Shown: in pieces, positions 52,101 to 60,568 of the stretch | Numbering within the stretch: position 1 is the first letter of the stretch | Layout: every line of letters begins with the position of its first letter | Origin: Mytilus galloprovincialis | Lineage: Eukaryota > Mollusca > Bivalvia > Mytilida > Mytilidae | NCBI RefSeq assembly: GCF_965363235.1 | Contig: NC_134845.1 | Span: forward strand, 31,808,524 to 31,872,523 | Length of the DNA: 64,000 bases | Reading direction: 5' to 3' | Notes under the pieces: generated by a model | Seen by the model: the letters and a program-made list of their open reading frames with translations, nothing else | What the model was told of the DNA's origin: nothing | Database searches by the model: none | Made by a program: the position numbers and the translations under genes

Positions 52101-55100
52101 TTGAGTTAATTGAACTTATATATAACGAGCAATATGATATTTTTTGTTTGGTTATTCCCGTAATATTTGCTAGCAGTTAGAGTAACCGAGAGCTAAAATT
52201 TCATGTTAAAAGAATAAAATACCAACGAAGACTAAATCAAAAACAATAAGCAAAAGGATTAACAGCATAACAGCTAGATTAAAAATATGATTGAACCACT
52301 TGTAAAAACCTTTATTCTGTAAAAAATAGACGTTATTCGATCCGTTTCCGCTGTTCTTGTATTTCATAGTTTCTCGTGTACAAAATATTAAGTACAGGTT
52401 CTGTAACATTTGTCCTATTTACTTTCGACTAAATTTCAAGAACATAACACTTTTCCTCCGCCTTTCAAGTCTCCTATTCATTTGTGTATATATGTATATG
52501 TTTAGTATGTAGAAATCCTACAAATCTTTAAGATTGACTTTACTACAGGTTAATCTGCGTATATGGAACCCTTATCTACTTTATGAAACTGGAGTTTTGT
52601 ATTATAATCCCATTTGTAGACTACTTATAGTGTCATTGAAAGGTGGTATAACACGGCATTGAATATAACGTAATAGAAATTATAAAATATTTCCTATTAA
52701 GTGTTTTACCTGCAAGACCATGTGTTGTAATTCATGATGTTGTAATTCATGTTGTCAATGGTTGTAATTCATGTTGTTGATTAAGGAAACAAATATATAA
52801 TTGAATTTTCTGGTTGAAATGTAAAAAAAAAAATACTGATTTGTGAATATTAAAAAAACAAAACATTTGGTAATATTTCAGGATTTTTCAGTTACGTTAG
52901 ATCTTTTTCAAGAATGGACGGATCATCGTTTAAATTTTGAGGACAGCAGTTTGGAGCAGATACAGTTAGATCAGAAAGACATTAAAAAAGTTTGGACTCC
53001 AGACACGTTCTTTTTACAAGCTAAAAATGGAAAGCTACTTGATATTTCGAAAGCAAACACTTATCTGCACATAATGAAGAATGGTTCGGTTATCTATGCA
53101 ATGAGGTAAATCAACTAATGGTAGATATCAAATTTGAAAGTTTCGCCAACAAAGATTGCATTTTGCATTATAGATAAATTAGACGATTGTGGTTTAATCA
53201 TGAATAAGTTGAAACAGAAACTAAAAACATTGAAAAGGTATATGATTAGATTTCCAAGCATATAATAAGACGTATTGGTTTCAGTGATTTTCTTCATCAG
53301 TTATCCTCGGCGCCAAATGTGAAGATAGGCAGAAGATCCGCAACTATGAGGGTCTAAACAGAAATAGCATAAATTGAGTTCCCACAGTATCATATTGAAA
53401 TTTCCAATAAATCACGCAAATACCGAAGCACCTGTATACAGATTGGATATTACTGTTTGAAGACTCAAATTTTACTGACAGCGGATTGTTGCTTTGATGT
53501 CATTAAAACAATGTAATATTATACACATTAACATTTACATCGACTTTATTACAGCTATTGTAAAAAAAGATAATTTCAGTTGAAAAATACGTCCATTATA
53601 AACAAGTACAGCTACTATTCAAATTAGAAATCAATTCAATATATTAAAATCTAAATAGAAAATTCCTTTGCAATTGTTAACACCATTTCCCCAAACAATT
53701 TCATTTATCTTCTGTTTATTTATCTTATTACAAAGTACTTAAGTAAAACAACTATCTATCATAGTGCGCTTTGTCAAATGAGAAATGAAATTTGGAGTAA
53801 AATGAATTTGACATGAATATACATTTTTTTCAACATATGACATATATGCAATCGTCGAAAGTTAAAGTGTAATTTTTAAATCTTCGTTTTGGATTTGGAA
53901 ATTCTTTACAACCCTTTTCAAACTTATACATTTTTCAAATAACTTCTTATTTAAGGTCTCTTCGTTTCCGAAATTGCAAAGACATGTACAGTCTGAAGTA
54001 TATATTTAATCAGTAGCTATAAAGATTATCAGCATGTTGACTATTTGGTTATTTGAAGAAGATAAAGGACACGCTGAAAATTCTGTTAACTGAAGTAAAG
54101 CAATATTTACTTTTCAGGTTGTCTTTAAAATTATCATGTTCAATGGACTTTCACCTCTACCCGTTAGACAAACAAGAATGCAAAGTAGTTATAGAGAGCT
54201 GTAAGTTGTGTTTAACCTAAGCTAACAATATATGTGGTAACAGTTTGTTTATTAAATTTTGTAAATGAACATCTCGTAAAAAGCAGTCATTTCCAGATTA
54301 TTTGATTAGATTTCAAGGATGTATGAACATCACATAATATTTTCCGTATTTTGCATTGCTTATTGTAAGATAAAATTTGATAATTTCTCAATCATCAATA
54401 TTTAAGATTTAGTTTCCAGCAAATATTTTCCTACAAAATAATGACAGTAATTGCCTTTTTGAACAAAATGAATGATGATTCACTAGTGTAATGCTGCACT
54501 CCTCCTTCTCTAAATGTTGAATTTGGTCCCTGACGTAAGAAGTGGCATGGAAAAAGATTGTCCGCATTATGCTTTACCGATTTATAAATATTTATTAAAA
54601 CCAATATAAGTTGTACTTTTGTATAGTTAATCATAGACAATCATAAATAAATGATCGAAGCGAAGCAATGTTGATTGGAATAACTTGAAACCTTTTATGT
54701 CAAAATAATGAAATTTGACACTTAGTCTAGCAAATAATTGTGTAATACGCTAGTAGTTTTCTCTTTACTGAACCAAATAAGGAAAGTGATAAATATCCTC
54801 GGATTTTAGAAGTGTTTTTTCTCGTGCTGATATTTAGTATTAGATTTTTTTTTAGAATAAAAATAAAAGAACTGTTTAAAAAGTATTACAATACAAAATA
54901 CACAAATGACGAATATGAGTTACTGGTCATCATATTCATCCTTGCGTATTATTTTTTTACGTAATTTTAATTTAGTTTTGAAACAAATCTGAAAATTTTA
55001 TATAACGTTAACAATGCTTGAATCAAAAACCTCATACCAAATGTACACCATGAGCAATGTTTGGCTTCTGCAATCAATTACTGTACTAGTCTGGTAAGGA

Positions 55101-58100
55101 ATTCGAGACCTCTGACATTGTTAGTCTCTGGTATGGCAGTACTCCACGTGCGTGGCTAATGGAGAGGGGTTGTAAATATAAAAGGTAAAGGGTATCCGTA
55201 GGACCACTATAATGAGTATATAAAATGAGAAAAGATAATATAATTAGTTAAGAAACATCAATCTTCGTTTTAATTGAAACTTAAGCTTATGTATTACATG
55301 TATGTCAACTGATCTGTTGTTAACAGATGTTGTTTGTTAACAGACGTTGTTTTGTGTTTCAGTTGGTCTTACACTTGACAGGCTACAATATGCATGGCGA
55401 GAGAGAAAGCCGGTCAATATTCAACACTTTAACCTACCATTGTATCAAATTCTTGGTCCAAAAACTTCCGTATCCACAAATTATCATGATCTTACAGGTG
55501 AGTACATGTAAGTAAATTCATCTGACATTGGATATATATTAAATTATGACTAGATATGATTTTACATATAAAGCAATTTACCAGACATTCAAAATGCATT
55601 TGAGGTTTGTCTGTAGGATGTTAATTCATGAAGGAATGTAACTCTTCTCGGTAGTCTGAAATCTTATTTTCAAATTAACTAATCACAGGTTTGTTATTGT
55701 TTGTTCGTTTTTAATTATATAAAAAAATGCGCTATGTAAAAGAGGGACGATGGACAGTCAAACTCATAGATAGAAAATAAACTGACAACGCCATGGCTTA
55801 AAATAAAAAGACAAACAAACAAATAATAGTACAAAAGACACAACATAGAAAACTAAATATTTAGCAACACGAACCCCACCAAACACTGGGGGTGATCTCA
55901 GGTGCTCCGGAAGGATAAGCAGATCCTGCTCCAAATTTGGCACCCGTCGTGTTGCTTATGTTATATCAAATCCGGTAAATAGTCTAATTCGGTAGGTCAC
56001 ATTCATGAAAGGGAAGGGGATTGTAGTTACGACGTATGGAGCACATCCGATATCATCTGTGAAACGGTTATTCCATAACGATCAATCAACTCGAGATGGC
56101 ATCCGTAAAATTAACGACGGGATAATTTCAACGTCACCATTTGGAACTCTTGGCTTAATAGCTTCCTTGTGAGCAGCAACCCTCTATCAAGAAAATCAAG
56201 ATAGGAAATACAAGCACGGGAATATCGTATCAATTGGGAGATATATACTACGTATGCAGGTGCTGCTGGAATTTTGCTACTTAGAAATGGAAAGTTCACA
56301 ATTGGAAAGATGAAATCATATCTTTTGTCGTAAAGTTTTGTTTTCAACAAACCCTCATTGTCAATTTCTAGATGTAAGTCAAGATATGAGGCCGACTTAA
56401 CTGTATCTGTTGTATCCTTTATCTCTAGTTTGAATGGATAGATTCGTTCGACATAGTCACCAAATTTTGAATTATTTAATGAAATAACATCATCTATATA
56501 GCGGAAGGTAAAGTTAAAGGATATTGCTAATTTCTCATATTTCTTCCTAAGAAGTTCCTGTATGAAGTCAGCCTCATAATAATAAGGAAACAAGTCGCCT
56601 AGAAGAGGGGCACAATTAGTTCCCATTGGTATGCCGACAGTCTGTTGAAAAACACGTCCTCCGAACGTAACGAATATGTTGTTAATCAAGAAATCAAGCA
56701 TCTTGATAATGTCAGTTTCAGAGAATTTTTTGTTTGAATCAGAGTGATCCTTTACAAAGTAGAATTTATCTCTCCCTAAGACAAGAAACTTGTATCTACG
56801 TTGGACATTCTTTTTTATAAAACAAAGCAATACCAACTCTTTCAATTTGGCTTTTAGTTTGGAATGTGGAATACTTGTTTAAAGTGTAGAAAAGTCAAAT
56901 GTTTTAATACTATTGCAAGATGAAAGAGACTTAGATTGTATGTACTGTAAAAAATCTTTGGAATTTGTTAGTATCCACGCCACCTCCAGAATAGGCAGTT
57001 TCACAATAACTTTGATGCCCGGCTTTGATTGCTGATAAAATAGATGTTAATAATTTAGAAAGAGGTTTCGTTGAGCACTTGAAAGATCAAGCAATATACC
57101 GTTGTTTGAAAGGACACTTATGTAGTTTAGGTATCCAATACAGTGATGGAAGATACAGTTCTTCATTTTTGGTTGAAATTCAAAAGGAACATAGAACAGA
57201 CCTATGATTATCCAGGATTTCCTCTTTGGTAAGTGTCATGAGCGTATATGTTGAGTTTCCAAGTGAATTGTCAATACCTAATTCATTTATCAAGCATTTT
57301 TGTAATGATATTTACACACAAAAACGATATTGCTTGGGACTTTATCTGTGGGAACAACAACATATTTGTCATGGAGGTAGGACAAGTGTTTTGCAAAATT
57401 TGTATCTTTAGAATTTGACGTAGCGTGGGTATTGATAGACCCATTAAGACACATTGTTTAACTTACTTGTATATGTAATTTATTTGTATTGCACTGCTTA
57501 TATTTTACTTTTAGCATCAGAATATTCCGATTTGGAGGTTACCATAGAATTCCACCGAGCCATAGGATACTATATGACAGAAGTGTTTATTCCTGATGTT
57601 CTCATTGTTCTGTTGTCATGGGTTACGTTCTGGTTACATCCTGATGCAGTTCCAGCACGTGTATCGTTGGGTGCTGTAACAGTTCTGACGATATCGTCAC
57701 AAGGATCTGCTGCTAGAAGATATGCTCCAAAAGTTTCGTACATTAAGGCCATAGATATATGGAGTTTATGTCATATTTTGTTCGTTTTTGGAGCAATGGT
57801 TGAGTTTTCAGTTGTCAATGTATTATCTAGGAAGAAACGTCCTATCATTGAGGAAATGTTTGTACGTTAAATATTTAAAAAGGATTTTGATTTATCTTTA
57901 TTATTTTTAGTTAGGATTATCTTAGCGAACTTTTATCGTTTTTCGTTATTTTTAATATATTTCGACAAGTTGTACTGATTATGAAATTCCGCCCATGTGT
58001 TGATTGATTAAAATAAGTTGAAAAAATAATAACAGGAAACTACGACATTTGTAACATATCCGTAAATGCCTGTGCCACTGCTATAAACCAAATCATATTG

Positions 58101-59058
58101 GCGTCCGTTAGAATTAAGTTTTTTTTATATTCAAACCATGTTGAAATTATTTTTATTGCACATACAAAGAAGTCAACAAATGCACATCCTATTCAAAAGG
58201 TAGTTCTGCAAAGTAGGTCGATTGCGATAAATGCGTTGGTGTTAAAAAGTACCCACAACAATTGTTGCGTTCGTTTTCAATGTAGGATATATAAATACAC
58301 AGTCAGGTTAAGTCAGATTGGTTGTGTTGAAACACATGTAAGAGAGGATGCCATATTAAGGCACCCTTTCAACAGCTGAAACTATGTGTTTTCCGTAGGA
58401 TGTATGAATACTATTTTCCGTGCAAACTGAATATGGACATCAATTAATCTATTTGTGAAAGCATACATTTGAATTGCCAAAGACAATGAAATAGGTGAAA
58501 GGTTTGTCGCGTTTTGTAATCTGATAAAATATACCACGTTCGTTCGAAGAGAGAGGCGAAAGATACCAGAGTGACATTCAAACTCATAAATCAAAACTAA
58601 ACTCACAACGCCATGACTAAAAACAAAGAAGAAAAACAGAAAAACAATAGTACACAAAACAAAAATAAAGACCAAAGAACAGGAATCCAACCAAAAACTT
58701 ACGTCGATCTCATTCAGTCGGAACTATGCCAAGTGTTACCATGATGATTGTTAGAGAAGAAAGTGTCGAGATCATGAACATATCAGAATCTTTGAGTACT
58801 AGCAGATGGATTTGAGAGATCTTGGTTACATGTAACATGTCTCTAGTATATTAATAAGTTGATATTTTCATCATGTTCATTTTATTTATTTCTTTTCAGT
58901 TTAAATCATCGAACAACAAAAAGATAGAGACACAGGATCCTCGTCCCTTTATGAAGGAAGCAAAGCGGATAGATTTTATATCAAGATTTGCATTTCCGGT
59001 AGTGTATATCATATTCAATATCCTATTCTGGATTGTCACTATGTACTTGGAATACTGA
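30877..59058 (+). CDS. anion-type Cys-loop ligand-gated ion channel subunit, 5'-partial, eight exons
   Basis: Join: 30877-30959 (tentative), 37113-37169, 51805-51884, 52882-53105, 54118-54200, 55363-55497, 57515-57861, 58900-59058. All junctions are GT-AG and keep frame. About 388 residues are recovered, lacking only the signal peptide and perhaps some N-terminal residues. Order of parts: N-terminal helix, SYDQRVPPG (family: YDxRxRP), loop D FQEW, loop A VWTPDTFF, Cys loop CSMDFHLYPLDKQEC, loop B SFGLTLDRLQYAW, loop C ASEYSDLEV, pre-M1 GYYMTEVFIPD, M1, M2 with VPARVSLGAVTVLTISS, M3, a short loop and M4. In family terms it should sit in the plasma membrane as part of a pentamer and pass anions, because of the PAR filter. 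It is closest in style to glycine and GABA-A receptors. The second Cys pair of glycine/glutamate receptors is absent from loop C. The ligand is unknown, and several agonist-site residues differ. Confidence 0.93.
30960..32268. other. receptor intron DNA, no element recognised
   Basis: AT-rich, with a 20-base A-run at 31693-31713. Short frames here show no domain. Confidence 0.55.
32269..33010 (+). pseudogene. LINE reverse-transcriptase relic in receptor intron
   Basis: PFHINNLLVDVNSTVRMFADD followed by TVDYLTISSDCHQFQKDL is the catalytic FADD block of a non-LTR reverse transcriptase. Downstream, DKIEKVLRRAAPYVNK and KEVRLFTYKKYIKCP match the usual C-terminal region, but in shifted frames and with stops. 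It is 5'-truncated and dead, in sense orientation with the receptor gene. Confidence 0.7.
33011..34190. other. receptor intron DNA, no element recognised
   Basis: No coding exon or repeat boundary is supported. An ACAACAACAACAA run lies near 33750. Confidence 0.5.
34191..34560 (+). pseudogene. second retroelement relic in receptor intron
   Basis: SDRRSYHKLVLLHRIVNNN followed by RKYLQDVMPGYVSGRHD matches the conserved C-terminal part of LINE reverse transcriptases (family pattern RxxxHKLxxxxKIxxxxxPxYLxDxxP). Upstream, DLLRIYNLPDGGKDEIPEEI resembles an ORF1-type segment, but a stop lies between them. Low coding integrity. Confidence 0.5.
34561..36365. other. receptor intron DNA, no element recognised
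   Basis: AT-rich. None of the short frames has a family signature. Confidence 0.5.
36366..36859. mobile_element. 494-bp Tc1/mariner-like MITE
   Basis: The left end CAGTACCTGGCCAAAAGTAT, then TCGTCACCTT, and the reverse complement of the right end (CAGAGTGTGGCCAAAAGTAT, TCGTCACTTG) are close TIRs. CCAAAAGTATTCGTCAC is typical of Tc1-mariner ends. TA follows at 36860-36861; the left flank is AA, probably a mutated TA. No transposase. It ends about 250 bp before receptor exon b. Confidence 0.75.
37113..37169 (+). CDS. receptor exon b: YDxRxPP segment
   Basis: The exon encodes SMLNSSYDQRVPPGVDYG, which fits the family pattern LLxxYDxRxRPG seen before beta strand 1. NSS is a glycosylation sequon. 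The donor is GGCA|GTAAGT. The acceptor at 37112 fits exon a. A second AG at 37098 would add QFTLD upstream in the same frame, but with a phase that does not fit exon a. The next exon is 14.6 kb away, and its first two bases complete codon AAA (Lys). Confidence 0.85.
37225..37480 (-). repeat. repeat C copy just downstream of receptor exon b
   Basis: CGCCAGACGCGCGTTTCGGC, CATCAGTGACGCTCAGATC and ACAAAGTTGAAGAGCATTGA are repeat C blocks in reverse order. Confidence 0.85.
37698..37985 (+). repeat. repeat F, plus copy (pair with 50850-51144)
   Basis: It opens ACTAGTAGCACGATTTCAGT, then CTGAAACGGTCATTTTGGTC, GACTGGATTTACCGCTAGA and TGTCAGACCAAAACAGACCA. The whole block is repeated in inverse orientation 13 kb away in the same intron. 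It is rich in TCAGAC/GTCTGA words. Confidence 0.8.
38160..38230. repeat. AT-rich simple sequence
   Basis: TATATATA-rich stretch. A larger (TA)n block lies at 38752-38825 and another at 40150-40184; both create spurious I/Y-rich minus frames. Confidence 0.6.
38369..38420 (-). repeat. repeat A fragment
   Basis: GAGATGTGGTATGATTGCCA followed by ATGAGACAATCCACAG is the reverse of the A family end. Confidence 0.7.
38752..38825. repeat. (TA)n microsatellite
   Basis: Two long (TA)n runs separated by ACAACTCGTC. Confidence 0.9.
39005..39040. repeat. 36-bp perfect palindrome flanked by 7-bp direct repeats
   Basis: The half-site CAGAGACATATAATACAA is followed directly by its exact reverse complement. 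ACTTTAA lies immediately on both sides (38998-39004 and 39041-39047). This is the layout of a tiny insertion with target duplication. Confidence 0.9.
39430..39480 (+). repeat. repeat G fragment
   Basis: GTCCAGTGGCAAATACTTCA followed by TGCATGTTCAGGAC recurs at 43860-43900 and 45550-45590 in the same orientation. Confidence 0.6.
40915..41050 (-). repeat. repeat A copy
   Basis: AAGATGTGGTATGATTGCGA, GAGACAACTGTCCACAAGAG, TCACCGTACGGCCGTCAACA and CATACCGCATAGTCAGCTAT form a near full minus-strand copy. Confidence 0.85.
41467..41718. mobile_element. 252-bp TTAA-type MITE with G-rich/C-rich arms
   Basis: The left end GGAAGCAACCATTTGATTTT and the reverse complement of the right end (GGCAGCAACCATTTGATTTT) are TIRs. 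The right flank is TTAA (41719-41722) and the left flank TTTA (41463-41466), probably a mutated TTAA. Inside the TIRs lie a G-run (left) and complementary C-runs (right), then A-rich DNA. Confidence 0.75.
41860..42050 (+). pseudogene. LINE C-terminal relic
   Basis: TCRFYNIERYPRFCN, then a shifted frame with CDKQVIEDEYHFILVCEKYN and ELRKKFIKPYCWRKP, matches the C-terminal zinc-knuckle-like segment of LINE polyproteins (compare 3729-3929). Stops and frameshift present. Confidence 0.65.
42051..44256. other. receptor intron DNA, no gene seen
   Basis: An 89-codon plus frame at 43171-43440 has a possible acceptor, but the frame closes before any usable donor. A repeat G copy lies at 43860-43900. 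Nothing else is recognised. Confidence 0.5.
44265..44304. repeat. 40-bp perfect palindrome flanked by 7-bp direct repeats
   Basis: The half-site CATGGAAGTATTATATTGAC is followed by its exact reverse complement, with TGACGTCA at the centre. GTATGAC lies on both sides (44258-44264 and 44305-44311). It shares the nonamer ATATAATAC (one strand) with the palindrome at 39005. Confidence 0.9.
44312..46154. other. receptor intron DNA, repeat fragments only
   Basis: Contains a repeat G piece (45550-45590), a repeat A piece (45665-45716) followed by a C-run at 45730-45741, and a G-run near 46045. No exon. Confidence 0.5.
46155..46290 (+). repeat. degenerate repeat A copy
   Basis: GTCATTGTTGAAGGGTGTGC, then AGTGACCTATTATATAGTG and AGTCGTCTCACCATATCTCC, follow the A family order with mutations. 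Confidence 0.5.
46771..46860 (+). repeat. dispersed retroelement 3' segment, second copy
   Basis: GATGACCTTCGGCTATTGTC, GTTGGGTTGTTGTCTTTTTT and GGCACATTCCCCATTTCCAG match 5125-5200. Confidence 0.75.
46861..50849. other. receptor intron DNA, no gene seen
   Basis: Sequence rich in ACATGTA-like words, with (AT)n at 47928-47948. A TATA-like CTATATAAATAG is at 49211, but no transcript unit follows. A G-run piece lies at 49620-49640 within a GGGGTGGATCC-type repeat. No exon supported. Confidence 0.5.
50850..51144 (-). repeat. repeat F, minus copy (pair with 37698-37985)
   Basis: The reverse complement opens CTAGTAGCACGATTTCAGTC, then TGAAACGGTCATTTCGGTC, GACTGGATTTACCGCTAGAG and GTGTCAGACCAAAACAGACC. 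It lies about 660 bp before receptor exon c. Confidence 0.8.
51145..51804. other. intron before exon c
   Basis: AT-rich. It ends in the polypyrimidine tract and acceptor TTTTTCTTTTTCCAG. Confidence 0.6.
51805..51884 (+). CDS. receptor exon c: beta strands 1-2
   Basis: After TTTTTCCAG the exon reads LEESQATIVTVFLDFSQIFD then INEGEM, ending phase 0 at ATG|GTAATT. This fits the family stretch xVxVxxxxxxxxxIxxxxM that leads into the loop D exon. The donor is weaker than the others in this gene (GTAATT). Confidence 0.9.
52713..52786 (+). repeat. short tandem repeat TGTTGTAATTCATGN
   Basis: The word TTGTAATTCATG occurs three times with short spacers in the intron before exon d. Confidence 0.75.
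52882..53105 (+). CDS. receptor exon d: loop D to loop A and beta 6
   Basis: A 224-bp exon opens DFSVTLDLFQEWTDHRLNF. It continues through DIKKVWTPDTFFLQAKNGK, with the family signature WTPDTFF, and ends LHIMKNGSVIYAMR split across the donor AG|GTAAAT. KNGS holds a second glycosylation sequon. In loop D the family FxRQxW becomes LFQEW, so the arginine that helps bind GABA or glycine in known subunits is replaced by phenylalanine. The frame upstream of 52882 is intron sequence. Confidence 0.95.
53106..54117. other. intron between exons d and e
   Basis: No repeat or exon recognised. The acceptor tract is TTTACTTTTCAG. Confidence 0.6.
54118..54200 (+). CDS. receptor exon e: Cys loop
   Basis: An 83-bp exon completes the split Arg and encodes LSLKLSCSMDFHLYPLDKQE then CKVVIES. 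The two cysteines are separated by 13 residues, as the family requires, and the central YPLD keeps the Pro-x-Asp of the canonical FPxD. The residue after the first Cys is Ser, not the usual Pro. From memory an exon of this length carries the Cys loop in vertebrate GABA-A and glycine receptor genes. Confidence 0.95.
54201..55362. other. intron between exons e and f
   Basis: No element recognised. A small inverted repeat, GAATATGA...TCATATTC, lies at 54911-54939. The acceptor is TTTTGTGTTTCAG. Confidence 0.55.
55363..55497 (+). CDS. receptor exon f: loop B to beta 8-9
   Basis: The exon reads FGLTLDRLQYAWRERKPVNI then QHFNLPLYQILGPKTSVSTN and YHDLT, ending one base into a codon at ACAG|GTGAGT. 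It fits the family ESxGYTxxDLxxxW ... LPxFxLxG. The loop B aromatic of GYT is Leu here. A phase-1 entry from exon e gives ESFG across the junction. Confidence 0.94.
55735..57430 (-). mobile_element. Penelope-type retroelement inserted antisense in receptor intron
   Basis: The whole intron between exons f and g is mostly this element. Order on the minus strand: decayed 5' coding part (57430-56883), an in-frame stop, the RT core frame 56845-56111, then a 3' untranslated part with GACGGGTGCCAAATTTGGAG and GAGATCACCCCCAGTGTTTG, and an end near 55735. Solo 3' ends of the family occur at 17738-17930 and 58553-58690, and deleted copies in the 62-64 kb duplication. Placement in the Penelope-like group is from memory of the RT and downstream motifs and is not certain. 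Confidence 0.7.
56111..56845 (-). pseudogene. reverse transcriptase core, 244 codons, interrupted upstream
   Basis: Motifs in order: VGIPMGTNCAPLLGDLF (palm motif B), FNFTFRYIDDVISLNNSKFG (catalytic YIDD, motif C), SASYLDLHLEIDNEGLLKTK (motif D/E region), YDKRYDFIFPIVNFPFLSS and YISQLIRYSRACISYLDFL. This is a complete-looking RT palm. The homologous frame continues upstream (FDFSTL...TSIPHSKLKAKLKE) but is broken by TAA at 56880-56882, where a Tyr codon is expected. No GIY-YIG endonuclease was found downstream before the 3' region, so this copy looks inactive. Confidence 0.8.
57515..57861 (+). CDS. receptor exon g: loop C, M1, M2, M3
   Basis: The exon opens ASEYSDLEVTIEFHRAIGYY and continues with M1 (VFIPDVLIVLLSWVTFWL), M2 (VPARVSLGAVTVLTISSQGS), the linker RRYAPKVSYIKAIDIW and M3 (LCHILFVFGAMVEFSVVNVL). 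PAR before M2 marks an anion filter. The 9' gate leucine is kept, while 6' is Val where most relatives have Thr. The donor is ATGTTT|GTACGT at 57861. If the intron is retained, translation ends seven bases later at TAA 57868-57870 without M4. Confidence 0.95.
57871..58899. other. intron between exons g and h
   Basis: It contains a solo 3' end of the Penelope-type element at 58553-58690 (AACTCACAACGCCATGACTA, then AACAATAGTACACAAAAC). The acceptor tract is TTATTTATTTCTTTTCAG. Confidence 0.6.
58900..59058 (+). CDS. receptor exon h: end of M3-M4 loop, M4 and stop
   Basis: After TTATTTCTTTTCAG the exon reads FKSSNNKKIETQDPRPFMKE, then AKRIDFISRFAFPVVYIIFN and ILFWIVTMYLEY before TGA (59056-59058). 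AKRIDFISRFAFP matches the family AxxIDxxSRxxFP that opens M4. With exon g it leaves an M3-M4 loop of only about 40 residues, shorter than most relatives. Confidence 0.94.
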   Translation, partial: FKSSNNKKIETQDPRPFMKEAKRIDFISRFAFPVVYIIFNILFWIVTMYLEY

Positions 59059-60568
59059 CCACGTATTTCGAAAGAAAAGAAAGCAACCGTTTCAAAATGA
59101 AGGAGAATGGAACGTACGATAGAAAGATACAGAATAGAAACTAATTCATTTAGACAATGTCTCCTCTTTTGTCCCTTGTGTATGATTTCACACATCATTT
59201 ACCTCGGTGTTTTAGTAGTAAACATGATACACATCACAAGGACATAGTATTTGAGAGAGATTCATATTGACAGGTTCACACTTGTGTCGGCAGTTAATGG
59301 TTATCCCGTAGATAAAAACGGACTAATGGCCTGGGATGATTAGCAAATTGATATTGCGGTGTGTTTGTCAATCATATCAGTTGTAATATGCAATATTTCA
59401 TGTATCTTTTTACATCAACTTTATTTACTTTTTGGATTTTGTTGTTATTATTTCTAGTGGCTAAAGATGTCATGATAGTATAATCAATCCGTGTTTAGTT
59501 TATTTTGACCAACATTTTTTTCTTAAAATGTTCCATATGGCAAAATTAAGGGTAATTTGCTAATTTGCATAGCGGCCATTTTGTCTTTTCATGACGGCAG
59601 CCATTACAATAGGATTATATAAGCCCCTTTAATAAAAATTGTCAATATGCTAATACCTATGTCGAATGAACAATTTGTTCGCATATAGGTAAATTGCACA
59701 TGTTTTTAGGCTTCTGTCCGTGTACAAATGGACATTGTCTACTCTGAAATCTTTCGATCTTTTTAGTTTAAAAATCGGAAGCGTAACCATAGTATAATTG
59801 CTATATAAGATCAAATAAAATGACGGAAAATCGAAAAATAGCATGATTCAAAACAGAAATACATATACAAGAAGATATTTTTCATGATTTGTTCGCATAT
59901 AGGGAAACACCTTGTAGGATGATTTTTAAAGTAAAATAACTTGTAACTTACCTGCTTTCTCAAGTTTTCGGCCAAATTCTTTTACAAATATGATTATTTG
60001 AACCTTCCCATTTCGTAAAAGGTCAAATTTTAAGCATTTTCTCTTAGAAATACACAATTTTTTTGAAAATATCCGCCAGATACATTAGGTTTAGATACAT
60101 GACGGAAAAGGACTGGATTATCCGCAAATCTAAAATAAATTATATTTTTATCTTCAGCTAAGGGTAGTAATTTGATCAAAAGGGACAAAGTCACGTGGTG
60201 CAAATCATTTGAATAAAGAACCTTTGATTTTGCCATATGCTGTACCAAGTCAGGAACATCGCCATTGTTATATTATTATGGTTCGTTTCTGTGTGTGTTA
60301 CACTTACGTGTTGTGTTTCGATTGTGTCGTAGTTTGATATTTGATGTATTTCCCTCAGTTTTAGTTTGAAACCCGGATTTGTTTTTTTTCCCCAATCGAT
60401 TTATGAATTTCGAACAACGGTATACTACTGTTGCCTTTATTTTTAATCTTCGAAATCCTTCTAGTTGGGTAATTAAACATTGCATGGCGTTATTATTAAC
60501 CACTACTAAAAGTTGTATCGTATAGGTATAGCATTGAAAACCCAAATTTTGACATGTCATGTAATATG
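59059..60568. other. receptor 3' flank with dispersed repeats
   Basis: 59560-59830 shares AATTTGCATAGCGGCC and CGTAACCATAGTATAATTGC with 26880-27120. 60236-60440 begins with a repeat D piece (GTACCAAGTCAGGAACAT) and continues TATTTCCCTCAGTTTTAGTT and AACGGTATACTACTGTTGCC, which I recall as a common mussel repeat. No gene. Confidence 0.5.
59631..59636 (+). promoter_or_regulatory. possible polyadenylation signal AATAAA for the receptor gene
   Basis: It lies 573 bp past the receptor stop codon in TTTAATAAAAATTG. A second AATAAA is at 59814-59819. Both lie near a dispersed repeat (59560-59830), so only transcript ends can tell which is used. Confidence 0.35.

Noticed and set aside
57226..57411. 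Plus-strand frame between receptor exons f and g.
   Set aside because: It is the antisense of the 5' part of the Penelope-type element and has no family signature.
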